From NCBI GenBank assembly GCA_021029095.1, contig JAJOHG010000008.1:372001-436000 (forward strand): DNA of 64,000 nt, written 5' to 3'. The stretch's first letter is position 1. The number at the start of each line of letters is the position of its first letter. Below the pieces are notes generated by a model. That model did not search any database. It was given only the letters and a program-made list of their open reading frames with translations, and was not told the origin of the DNA. The translations under genes and the position numbers were made by a program. Below, in pieces: positions 13,308 to 22,371 of this stretch. The DNA comes from Phellopilus nigrolimitatus. Its lineage: Eukaryota; Basidiomycota; Agaricomycetes; Hymenochaetales; Hymenochaetaceae.

Positions 13308-14178
13308 TCACCCGCGCCTGCGGACGACCTTCCGCTTGCCCTTTCCGCCAGCGCCCAGGGGCGCGCCGCCCGCGACGGCCTCGGCGCACAGGCTGGCCTT
13401 GACGGTGTCGACGAACACGCCGGACGGCAGCGCGGGCGAGTACGCGGACACGCGGCGCGCGAGCGATAGGCGCGCGCGCACTCTGTCCCTGTCCTTGTCC
13501 TTGGCCTTGTCGAGCAGCTTGCCCTTACCCTTTGGCTTCGAGGAGCCCTGTTCATACTTTGGCGCCGGTTGCGATTTCGCTGGCGTGGAGGCCTCTGCGC
13601 CCGGCGCGCTCGACGACCACGCCATGTCATCATCTCAACCCCACGGCCTCAGAAAGCAAAACACGCCTGCGCACTCGTCTTGATGCGCTCGTTGGCGGGC
13701 CGCTCGTCGCGCTTGAACTGCACGCGCACGCGCCCGGGGTTCGCCCAGTCGCGCGGGTGGCGCTTCTGCACCTCGTGCAGCGTGCCGAGGTGCGCGCTCG
13801 CGTCCGCGCGATGTCGCGGCTCAGTGGCCACCACACGGCCTCTGCGCGCCCGCGCCGGACGCGCGCTTCGCGTCGACGTAGATCGGGTAGATGCACGTTC
13901 ACCTGCGTGCCGTGCGGTAAGCGTTGGGGTGCGATGCGGAGGGATGCGGAGGAGTGGACGCACTTCTTGTAGGGCGTCAGGCCGGAGACCGTTGGCTCCA
14001 AGGGCGCCGGAAGTGCGCCGGCCTGCATCTGCGTCTGCGGGAGCCTCGCAGGCTCGGGATTAGGCGACGGCGGCGGCGCGGCGTCGTCAGAGGCGTCGCT
14101 GGCGGCCCCGTCGTCGTCCTAGTCCTCGTCGACGAACGTCAGGAACGCGCCCTTGGGCTCGGTGTTGGTAAGCGGCCG
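13308..14178 (-). pseudogene. SRP19 pseudocopy 1 (5'-truncated, frameshifted)
   Basis: Partial duplicate of the SRP19/Sec65 gene at 18847-19982. The C-terminal part is readable (RVSAYSPALPSGVFVDTV ... GKRKVVRRRG, stop at 13308). The start of its last exon is missing: compared with the intact gene, about 90 bp encoding KQLLEAIAFYIQTIKPELTP are deleted near 13625. The core exon still shows [20 protein letters not shown], but this lies in a different frame from [12 protein letters not shown] just before it, so there is a frameshift. Homology stops at a GCGGCCG site near 14175, losing the first 25 or so codons and the promoter. The same break occurs in the other two pseudocopies. Confidence 0.85.
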
Positions 14179-14199
14179 GGTTCTACTTTACGGGAGCGA

Positions 14200-15345
14200 C
14201 AGGACGGCGGTGTGTGGTCTGGATTCCTGAAGGGTGGGCATGCTTTCCAATGTTCACCTGCGTACTTCTCATCTCTACCCAACGTTGAAATGCCGCAGGC
14301 TCAGCTGTCTTACTGACATTTTCAGTGTGGCTGAACATCCCGCTACTCTTAAATACACGAACATGGTCGATAGGGAATACATGTAATAGCTCCAGTCTGT
14401 GGGAGCAATTAAACTACGGACTATTCGTTATGACATCGTTGCTACCTTAGCTGTGCGTGATCCCTTTCCCTTTGCACCCGTTTTACATGGGCCTCATACA
14501 ATGTCTTTCGATGCCACTACTATTTAGCACGCATCAGCCTTCGTAGAGCTTCTCGAAGGCTACGGTTATATATCCCGTCCCAATCAATAAGAACAGCAGC
14601 TGAATTCGTATCCCCTTCTTTTTCTATTAGACACTCTATTTTAAGACTAGGGATACTGTCTCCTTCGCCTTTGCATCAAAAGATCGTGGTCCAACCCGCC
14701 AGACATGGGGCAACGGCTCGCGTGCATTATTCCCAGCTCCTCTGCATTGCCGGAGGCTGCCGCCGGTTTCCCGCTCTCTAAACTCTGCTCAGCAGCGTTA
14801 TCTGTCATTGCCATTCACTACGAAGATCGAAACCGTACAAAGACGCGGGACTGACAAGCGGAAGCTATGCACTCCACTTCGTCGGCGTTCCCAAAATAGC
14901 TCCAATATAATGCGAGATTCTTTTTGGTTTGAGACACAACAACTTTCGGCGCCCATTGATTTAATTACGGTTTTCTTGGATCACTCCATCGCTTCACGAG
15001 TTGCGGCACTCTTAAAGTGCCGACCTGTGCCTTTTCCTTGGTAACAACATACATCGAAAGACGGTGATATCAATCGGTAGGTCGGTGGAAGCCTGGACTG
15101 CCACTTCTGCTTCACTTCTTCTTCCTTAGCCTTTAGCTCAATTGGTCAAAATAGACTCATGCTTCATGGCCTACGTCTCATGCTGGACCATGTGTGTGTG
15201 TGTGTGTGCTTGGTCTCCGCTTTTGTCGCAACAAAGCTTCGCCATATGTTCTTTTTCGTGAACCCCGTTAACCTCTCATCGGACGTTAGACCCAATCTCA
15301 GTCCAAGCTTCTTCAATAAATGGATGCCGTCTCCACCTGGTCCAT
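14200..15345. repeat. Conserved P450-upstream block (copy upstream of P450-2)
   Basis: Sequence between the truncated SRP19 end and P450-2 that recurs upstream of the other P450 copies (about 31840-32376, 35450-36590, 41460-42370 and 49100-50320 in inverted orientation). Short frames conserved among copies include one reading RFDIVATLAVRDPFPF and one reading SGSYVLHFVGVPEI. Here they are interrupted. A (TG)n microsatellite lies at about 15191-15208. This could be a degraded gene or a long regulatory region; I do not recognise any family. Confidence 0.6.
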
Positions 15346-15358
15346 TTGGTATAAAAGG
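15346..15358 (+). promoter_or_regulatory. TATA box of P450-2
   Basis: GGTATAAAAGGCG lies about 45 bp before the P450-2 start codon at 15400. It is a consensus TATA element and matches the position of TATAAAAG or TATATAAG sites in the other copies. Confidence 0.7.
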
Positions 15359-15399
15359 CGTCTACGTTGTTCCCATTGGTGTCAACTCGAGCAAAGGAA

Positions 15400-17856
15400 A
15401 TGCTCATCTATCTTGTTGATGCCCTTGCTTTCGCTTGCGCTCTGAAATGCCTGCAATCATGGCGTTCCTGGCGCAAACATCGCGCTCACGCGTTGAAGTA
15501 TCCCCCGGGACCAAAGGGACTGCCTTTGGTAGGAAACTACTTTGATATGCCGCTCAGCGAGGAATGGGAGAAAGCGCGACAGTGGGGAGAGCAGTATGGC
15601 GAGTATTTCGAATAATCTAGACAAGCCTTCACATTTTGCTAAATACTCCCACTCATTAGGGGCCTTGGTGTTCATTCAGAATTTTGGCACTCGTTACCTC
15701 TTTTTGAACACCTATGAGGCTGCCGTCGACTTGTTCGAGAAGCGCGGCCACAACTACTCGTCGCGGCCGGAAAATGTCATGCTCGACCTGTAAGCCCGTC
15801 CGTTTAAGCTTGATTTGAAGTTCACTAAGTTCACTCTCGTCGTCGTCGTCGTCCTCATCGTCGACTTCTAGCGAGAGTTTTTCACAATGGTTCCCACCCT
15901 TCATACCTTACGGAGATGAACTCAAGAGGTTCAGGCAAACGGCGCATCGTTACTTCCAGCCGTCTGCTGTAGCGGGCTTCGCCGAGCAGCAGACGAGGTC
16001 CGCTCATAGGATGCTATTGGGGCTTTTGAACACACCGGATAAATTCCCAGAGATCCTAAGACAGTAAATCAAGCTATCTATTCCATCTTTCATCTTTTAA
16101 TTCGTATCCAATGAATTTGCAGCTCAGCTGGCGAATCAATCATGATGGTTACCTACGGCTATCAAGGCATGTTTGTTTTACTCCGATGCGTGTATGCGGC
16201 GAGACTAAGCACTCGTTTCAGTCGCGGAATCAAACGACCCGTATGTCGAGCTCGCGGATAAAGGATTGACGGCCGCCATTGTGGCGCAAGGCTTCTTTCT
16301 CGTGAACGCTCTTCCTTGGTGTGAGTAGCCTGTTTTGTTTCTTCGTCGGAACTAACTGACTCGCGGCACTCCTCGCGAAACAGTACGCTACCTCCCTACT
16401 TGGTTCCCAGGTACTAGTTTCCACGCAATCGCGAAGGAAGGATACAAGCATGCAATGGCTATGTATCACGAGCCTCACGAGATGGCGAAAGCGATAATTG
16501 CGAGTCTCGTCTCTTGTGGACTCGTATAGGAGATCATTTATTTAACTCACGAATTTCTTAGGCCGACGGCACAGCAGCTCCTTCGATCACAAGCAAACTT
16601 ATAGAATTGAAGACGGCTGAAAATGGCATTATAGAAGACGAAGACCTCATCGCTAAGACCACAGGGGTTATGCATTCAGGTATGTCTGAATGTGACTCTT
16701 TCAGCAAGCTGCTAATGATAGTCGACAACAGCTGGCGCAGACACGGTAAGTTGGGCCTCCTACCTTCTGTGATTCAGAGTAAGGAACTCAGTTATGCTTC
16801 TTTCTGCATTCGTCAAGACCGCCACATCGCTACTCACATTTATCTTGGCTATGGTTCTGAATCCCGAGGCGCAACGACGCGGCCAAGAAGAAATGGATAG
16901 AGTTATAGGCAAGGATAACCTTCCGACGATGGAGGATCGTCCGAATCTACCATTCGTGGATGCGCTCTGTAAAGAGGCCATGAGGTGAGTCTGCTCGCAA
17001 AGGACTAAATGCATCGGTGATAACATTTATTCCATAATTGTGCATCTCTGAAAGATGGCAAATAGTTGCGCCAATAGGTTCGTAGACCCGCTTTTGTGTG
17101 TTTAAAGGATTTTATTGATTTTAATTGATACCGTCAGGCATCGCACACACCGCTACTGAAGATGACGTCTATAACGGCTATTTCATCCCGGCCGGCACCA
17201 CCGTTTACTCGAATCTCTGGTAGGTTTTGTATAGACTTTTTTCTCAAGTTGCTTTTTTCTCAAGTTGATTTGCGTTGAATGAACGAAGGGCCATGTTGCG
17301 GGATCCTAAGGAGTACCCAGAGCCGGAGAAGTTCATTCCTGATAGGTGGCTCCCCGCAGAAGGGGGAAAGATGCCTGTTGATGTTAACAAGATCACCTTT
17401 GGAATAGGCCGCCGGTGAGCAAGGGAATTGCTCGTGGACATGTCGGTTCTTGATTGAATGCGAGTATACACTTACTTCCTTTCTCCTTCGAATAGGATCT
17501 GCCCGGGCCGGTATTTTGCGGGAAGCTCCGTAAGTTCGACAGAATAGGTAGATTGGTCAACGGGCATACTGATTCTGTTTTCTACGGATCATGTAAGGTG
17601 TTCCTCGGCGTGGCATCGATACTGTCCACCTTCAACATCGAGAAGGCGCTCGACGAGAACGGGTTCCCGATCACGCCGATTGAAGAGTACACCGCGAACT
17701 TTGCACGGTCAGTTTATGTGAAGACGCTTTCTAAACGTGTTCTCGTGTGCTCATAGACTTTCTGCAAGACACCCCAAGCCGTTCAAATGCAAAATCACTC
17801 CGCGCTCCGAGAAGATGGCGTCGCTGATCCGCCAGGCAGTTGAATCGTCCGGATGA
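15400..17856 (+). CDS. Cytochrome P450 monooxygenase, copy 2
   Basis: Heme-thiolate monooxygenase, about 510 residues, predicted to be anchored in the ER and supplied with electrons by P450 reductase. Order of features: N-terminal anchor (MLIYLVDALAFACALKCLQ), proline hinge YPPGPKGLPLVGNYF, C-helix region GDELKRFRQTAHRYFQPSAV, RYLPTWFPG, I-helix AGADTTATSLLTF, K-helix CKEAMRW (ExxR), PEPEKFIPDRWLP and heme loop FGIGRRICPGRYFAG with the axial Cys; it ends RQAVESSG. I count about 15 exons. The oxygen-binding AGADT sits on a 14-nt exon (16732-16745). Two introns start with GC: 15599 (unique to this copy) and 16167 (shared by all six). A TCG-rich microsatellite lies in the intron near 15838. Its 3' end faces the 3' end of SRP19. 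The subfamily and substrate cannot be named from sequence alone. Confidence 0.9.
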
Positions 17857-18846
17857 GTCGCCAGATCTGTATGTAAACGGCGCTTGAGGATCTGAGAATG
17901 CATTGCTTGCTGCTGGATTGCAAATGTGTATGTGCGTGTGTTTCGGAATGACGTTGGTGGGGACCTTCATATCAAGACTGTCTGTATTGTCAGACTAGGA
18001 GAAAAGGAAGTATTTGCGGCTTGCTGACTACAAAGTGTGTTTGAAAAAAAAAAAAGAGATGTACCGACCGGTTCATCTTGTGTTCTCGGAAGTTGATTTT
18101 TCTTCAATCCGCAGCAAAAAGAGGCTCAAACGGAAATTCTAGCACCGAAGTATCTATCATGAGCGATGCGCTTCCAGGACGCTTGCGGTGTATTGTTGCC
18201 GTGGTAGTATAGGATTTACGACTTGAAGGCGCATCTCTGGCTCTAGTTTAATTATTGGGGGCGAAGCTCCCCGTTTAAAGTTACATTTTAGGCTTCCAAA
18301 AACAGATCATGCAGGCCTTCCTTCTGCGAAGAAAATCTGAACTGCAGAGTTCCGCAAGTAAACATTCCAATTTTTAGCATAAAAGAGCTCAGATTAAGCC
18401 TTACGCTTTGCTAACACCCCTAACATATCCAATCATGGTTTTTGAGTGGCGGATTGATGTCTTGCAGAAATCCATATCCATGGTGTACAATTAGTCATAC
18501 CTCTTCATGCACAGATGCTCATGTTACGAAAGTCAATGCTTTAAGCATCATTGTCCAAGCCATGGCTTTTGACTCGATTCCATTCGTTAAATTAGCATGT
18601 ACATTTACCATCTTTTTCAAACTTCTGGCTCGTCCTTTACATCCTTTTTATACATTTGCTCGTGAAGCAGTAAGATGAGAAAACAATCGCCGTTGAGAGA
18701 ACCCAACCGGAGCCAAGAACAAACCCAAACATTCAGCTGCACGCGCACATGTATGTACATCAACAGCGACACGCACATACGCACAAACACCCGCTCCATT
18801 TTTTCCCATTCCTTTTTCCCAAGAGTCCCCGAACACGCGCCGGGGC
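17857..18846. other. Shared 3' flank between P450-2 and SRP19
   Basis: Tail-to-tail spacer. About 17857-18300 matches, inverted, the 3' flanks of P450-4 (32450-32927) and P450-5 (37800-38198). It includes a stretch GGGGGCGAAGCTCCCCG at 18257-18275 that belongs to a short dispersed repeat also seen near 32505 and 43490. Poly(A) is at about 18044-18056. The last 200 bp before SRP19 also occur after pseudocopy 2 at 37540-37740. No gene supported. Confidence 0.6.
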
Positions 18847-19982
18847 TCACCCGCGCACGCGGACGACCTTCCGCTTGCCCTTGCCGCCGGCGCCCGGGGG
18901 CGCGCCGCCCGCGGCGGCCTCGGCGGCGGCGGCGCTCAGGCCGGCCTTGACGGTGTCGACGAGCACGCCGGACGGCAGCGCGGGCGAGTACGCGGACACG
19001 CGCCGCGCGAGCGGGGGCTGCGGCTCGGGCGGCTGCGGCAGGCGCGCGCGCGCCGCGGTCCGGGCGTTGTCTTTGTCTTTGGCACTGGCCCTGTCGGGCG
19101 CCTTGCCCTTCCCCTTTGTGGTGGACTTCGGGGCACCCTGTTTGGCCTTTGACGCCGGTTGCGGTTTCCCTGGAGTGGAGGCGGAGGCGTCCGGCGCGCC
19201 CGACGATGACGGGGTGTCGAAGGGCGGCTTGGGTGTGAGCTCGGGCTTGATGGTCTGGATGTAGAACGCGATCGCCTCCAGGAGCTGCTTCTCTGCGCGT
19301 CATCATCTCAACCCACGTCCAAAAAAAAAAAAAAAAAAAAAAAATGCTGAGAAACGCAGGCACGCACTCGTCTTGATGCGCTCGTTCACGGGGCGCCCGT
19401 CGCGCCGGAGCTGCACGCGCACGCGCCCGGGGTTCGCCCAGTCGCGCGGGTGGCGCTTCTGCACCTCGTGCAGCGTGCCGAGCCCGAGGCGCGCGCTCGC
19501 GTCCGCGATGTCGCGGCTCAGCGGCCACCACACGCCCTCCGCGCGCGCGACGCGCCGCGCGCCCGCGCCGTACGCGCGCTTCGCGTCGATGTAGATCGGG
19601 TAGATGCACGTCCACCTGCGTGCCGTGCGCCGTGCGGTCAGCGGTGTGGGGCGGAGGGGGTGCGGAGAGGGGGGGGCACGCACTTCTTGTAGGGCGTCAG
19701 GTCGGAGACCGTCGGCGCCGCGGGCTGCGGGGATGCGCCAGGAACTCCAGCCCCGGCTTGCGCCTGCATCTGCGGGAGCCGCGCAGGCCCGGGGTTGGGC
19801 AGCGGCGGCGCGGCGTCGTCAGAGGCGTCGCTGGCGCCGCCCCCGCCGTCGTCGTCCGAGTCGTCGTCCGAGTCGACGGACGCGAGGAGCGCGCCCTTGG
19901 GCCCGGTGTTGGGCAGCGGCCGCGCGGGCAGCGCGAGCTCGGTGTCGTCGTCGAAGGCGTCTTCGATGGTCGGGCGGGACAT
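18847..19982 (-). CDS. SEC65: Signal recognition particle subunit SRP19/Sec65
   Basis: RNA-binding subunit of the signal recognition particle. It binds SRP RNA and helps load SRP54, so that ribosomes making secreted proteins are targeted to the ER. Three exons (19982-19684, 19615-19368, 19292-18847) join cleanly into 330 residues. Exon 1 is an acidic, Pro-rich N-terminal tail (DSDDDSDDD). Exon 2 is the SRP19 core: [50 protein letters not shown]. Exon 3 gives a family-like helix (KQLLEAIAFYIQTIK) and a long basic tail ending GKGKRKVVRVRG. It is longer than animal SRP19, as is usual for fungal Sec65. Intron 2 holds a 24-bp poly(A) tract (as read on the plus strand). The start at 19982 is chosen because the upstream ATG at 20087 would run into the VPS29 promoter. 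It is the only complete copy here; three truncated copies exist. Confidence 0.92.
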
Positions 19983-20171
19983 GGTGTGCTGCGGGGAGTC
20001 GCTCACTGTCAGTGCGTCGTTTCGAGGCCGTGAGGACGTGACACGGGTCACTTGTGTAATTAAGATTAGCGTACGCAAGCGGAACACAGTTCACACGCCC
20101 TAACGTTCGCTGCGCGCCGAGCGCCCGCGCAGCGACCTGCAACGCAACGACCTGCAACGCAACGACTGACG
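19983..20171. promoter_or_regulatory. Bidirectional promoter of SRP19 and VPS29
   Basis: Only 189 bp separate the divergent start codons of SRP19 (minus) and VPS29 (plus). No clear TATA box is visible. Repeats of GCAACGACCTGCAACGCAAC lie at about 20140-20165, directly before the VPS29 start. None of the truncated SRP19 copies keeps this interval. Confidence 0.65.
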
Positions 20172-21041
20172 ATGGTGCTCGTCCTGGTGCTCGGCGACCT
20201 GCACATCCCGCACCGCGTGCACGACCTGCCCGCGAAGTTCAAGAAGCTGCTCGTGCCGGGGAAGATCCAGCAGATCATCTGCACGGGGAACGTGTGCGAC
20301 CGCGAGACGCTCGACTACCTGCGCTCCGTCGCGCCGGACATACACGTCGTGCGCGGGGACTACGACGAGGTGCGCTTCTGATCTTTTAATCCTGTTTTCG
20401 GGAGGCGGGCGGGGCTGAGCGCAGGGGCTGGCGCACAGAACCCGGCGTTCCCGCTCTCGGTGACGCTGACGCACGCGCCGATCCGCATCGGGGTCGTGCA
20501 CGGGCACCAGTGCATCCCCGCGGGCGACCTCGACGCGCTCAGCGCGATCGCGCGCCAGATGGACGTCGACGTGCTCGTCTCGGGGCACACGCACGTGTGC
20601 GTCTCTCCTTCCACGCTCTCATAATATGCTCACGTTTTGAGAGAATGAAAACAGGTTCCAGGCGACGGAGCACGACAACAAGTTCTTCCTGAACCCGGGG
20701 AGCGCGACGGGCGCGTGGACGGGCGCCTTCGCCGAGTGCGTGCTTCTCCCCTCCCCTCCCCTCCTCTCCTCCCCTCCTCCATATACTTCTAACACGCCCC
20801 GCACAGCGACCCGCCGCCGTCCTTCACGCTGATGGACATCCAGGGGCCCGTGGTGGTGACGTACCTGTACCAGCTGCGCGAGGGCGAGGTGCGCGTGGAG
20901 AAGATCGAGTGGCGGCGCGAGCCGCCCGCGCCGCTGCCGGCGGTCGCGGCGGTCGCGTCGCCCGCGCCCCGGCCGGGCGCGCTCCCGCAGGCGATCGCGA
21001 TCCCCGCGAGCCCCGGGCCGGCGCAGCAGAGCGTGTGGTAG
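20172..21041 (+). CDS. VPS29: Retromer subunit VPS29
   Basis: Retromer core subunit with a phosphoesterase fold. With VPS35 and VPS26 it recycles sorting receptors from endosomes to the Golgi. Four exons (20172-20369, 20439-20596, 20655-20735, 20807-21041) join into 223 residues. Conserved segments in order: [86 protein letters not shown] and [18 protein letters not shown]. The metal-site-like D, N and H positions of the fold are present, as expected even though VPS29 is mainly a scaffold. The C-terminus carries about 40 extra Ala/Pro-rich residues beyond the animal protein. Head-to-head with SRP19. Confidence 0.95.
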
Positions 21042-22371
21042 CGTTAGCGTGCGCTGGAAGTCGAGAGTGGTGTGCCGAGAATGGTTTGGGGGATGGGAGA
21101 CACCCCCGGTGTGGGGGGCTGTTTTGCGCTTCTTCCTTAGTTTGTGGTATTTGTTTTTATTCCTGTATTTTTTTTTTTACTTTTGAAACTGTTGATTTTT
21201 TTTTCTCTCTTCCGAACGATGCGCGAGAGGCAGGCTGCAGTACAGGAGTGTACATTTGCCTGCAAATAATACGGAGTGCGTACTTGCAGAAACTGAATGT
21301 CGATGTGCATGACAGTGCACGTACGTCTCTGTTCCTGTTATCAATCAGAAGCTTTCATTTTGGGTACAACGAGCAAAAATTTATACTTCCGGTGAGTGTT
21401 CTCTTGAAATTCTTCTGTTATGTTATGCTGGTTCTAGTAGACACACTCACAGCATAACGTTCACACGAACGACACTTGTGGTTCTCTTCCTGCTATCCTG
21501 CTATCACTAAGAAGCATTCATTTGGCCAAGTTTGTACTCCTGGTAGGTGTTCTTCGAGAGTCTTTACATATGATTTCTCTAACCACGTCTTCTATTATGG
21601 TAGATGAAGTCAGCTGTGCAAGCAGATACATAATTACAGAATTATGGAATACAATGTGCATAGCATAACACGTACTACAGGTATGGTTCTCTTCTCGCTA
21701 TCGGGTAGGATATAAAGGGCACTGAAGTTTACACTCGCGGTGAGTGGTTCTTCCGCTGGTTTACATAACCAACGGGCTTCGCTGAACACACGCGCCGCGT
21801 CTTCGCGTTCTGCCTTGGACTTTGAGTCGTCGAGAAGGCTGCGCCATTTGGTAATCGAGTGCCTTGTCTCCGCTCCGAATCCGGGATGATCTGCGGCTGA
21901 ACAGCTCCCGCCACCGCCGATCGCATGGCGATAGCGCTTACAGCAGCAGCCCCCGCGTCCTCATCGTCATCATCGCGTCGATACAACTTGCAAGTCTCCG
22001 GGGATGCCCCACACGGCCGCTTAGTCACACTGCTCATGGGGCGCCTCGGCTGTCCAGCCGGGGAGCCGGACTCGGCTTTGGCGCCGTGCAGCGTCTTCCA
22101 CGGGTTCGGGTTCGAATTCGCAGTCGTTTCGTGCCGCGCGCACACGCTGCCTTTACGTCCCAGAGCCCCAAGAACCCCCTCCCCCTCCGTCCTCGAACGC
22201 CCCCCACGCCATGACTCGCCCAGAATAAAATAAAATACCTCCGCCGCCGCGCGTCCTTTTTTCCCGCGCGGGCCGTTATTATTTTCTCGTTTCTCTTTTT
22301 TTCGTGTCTCCGTCTCTGTCTCCGACTACCACCTCCACGGCCCCCCCCCCCCCCCGCACACACGCGTCACG
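21042..22371. other. Intergenic region between VPS29 and MFS gene
   Basis: Contains a VPS29 3' region with T-rich tracts, then three degenerate tandem-like repeats (separate entry), then the MFS upstream region. No gene with a recognisable product was found. AATAAAATAAAATACC at 22224-22239 is a possible TATA element for the MFS gene, about 140 bp before its start. Confidence 0.5.
21330..21775 (+). repeat. Three degenerate direct repeats
   Basis: Copies of about 95 bp at about 21330-21425, 21480-21572 and 21680-21772 share GTTCTCTTC..GCTATC, a CATTT or ACTGAAG segment, then TTTACTCTCGGTGAGTGTTCTTC-like sequence, followed by TTACATA or similar. Spacing is about 150-200 bp. They are diverged, non-coding and of unknown role. 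Confidence 0.5.

Larger units (their letters stand above)
7000..19930. repeat. Left arm of large inverted segmental duplication
   Basis: This arm carries, in order, a decayed P450 upstream block, P450-1 (+), a DUF6533 membrane gene (+), a truncated SRP19 copy (-), P450-2 (+) and the intact SRP19 (-). The same order and relative orientation occurs inverted at about 36590-50330. Homology reaches non-coding DNA as well: P450 upstream blocks, 3' flanks and the sequence before the DUF6533 gene all match across arms. P450-1 and its upstream are the most diverged part, so this end looks older. The arms differ by insertions such as a 217-bp MITE at 10236 in this arm. Confidence 0.85.

Noticed and set aside
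15838..15866. TCG-rich repeat as a coding poly-Ser or regulatory array
   Set aside because: It lies in a P450 intron, varies among copies and behaves as a microsatellite.
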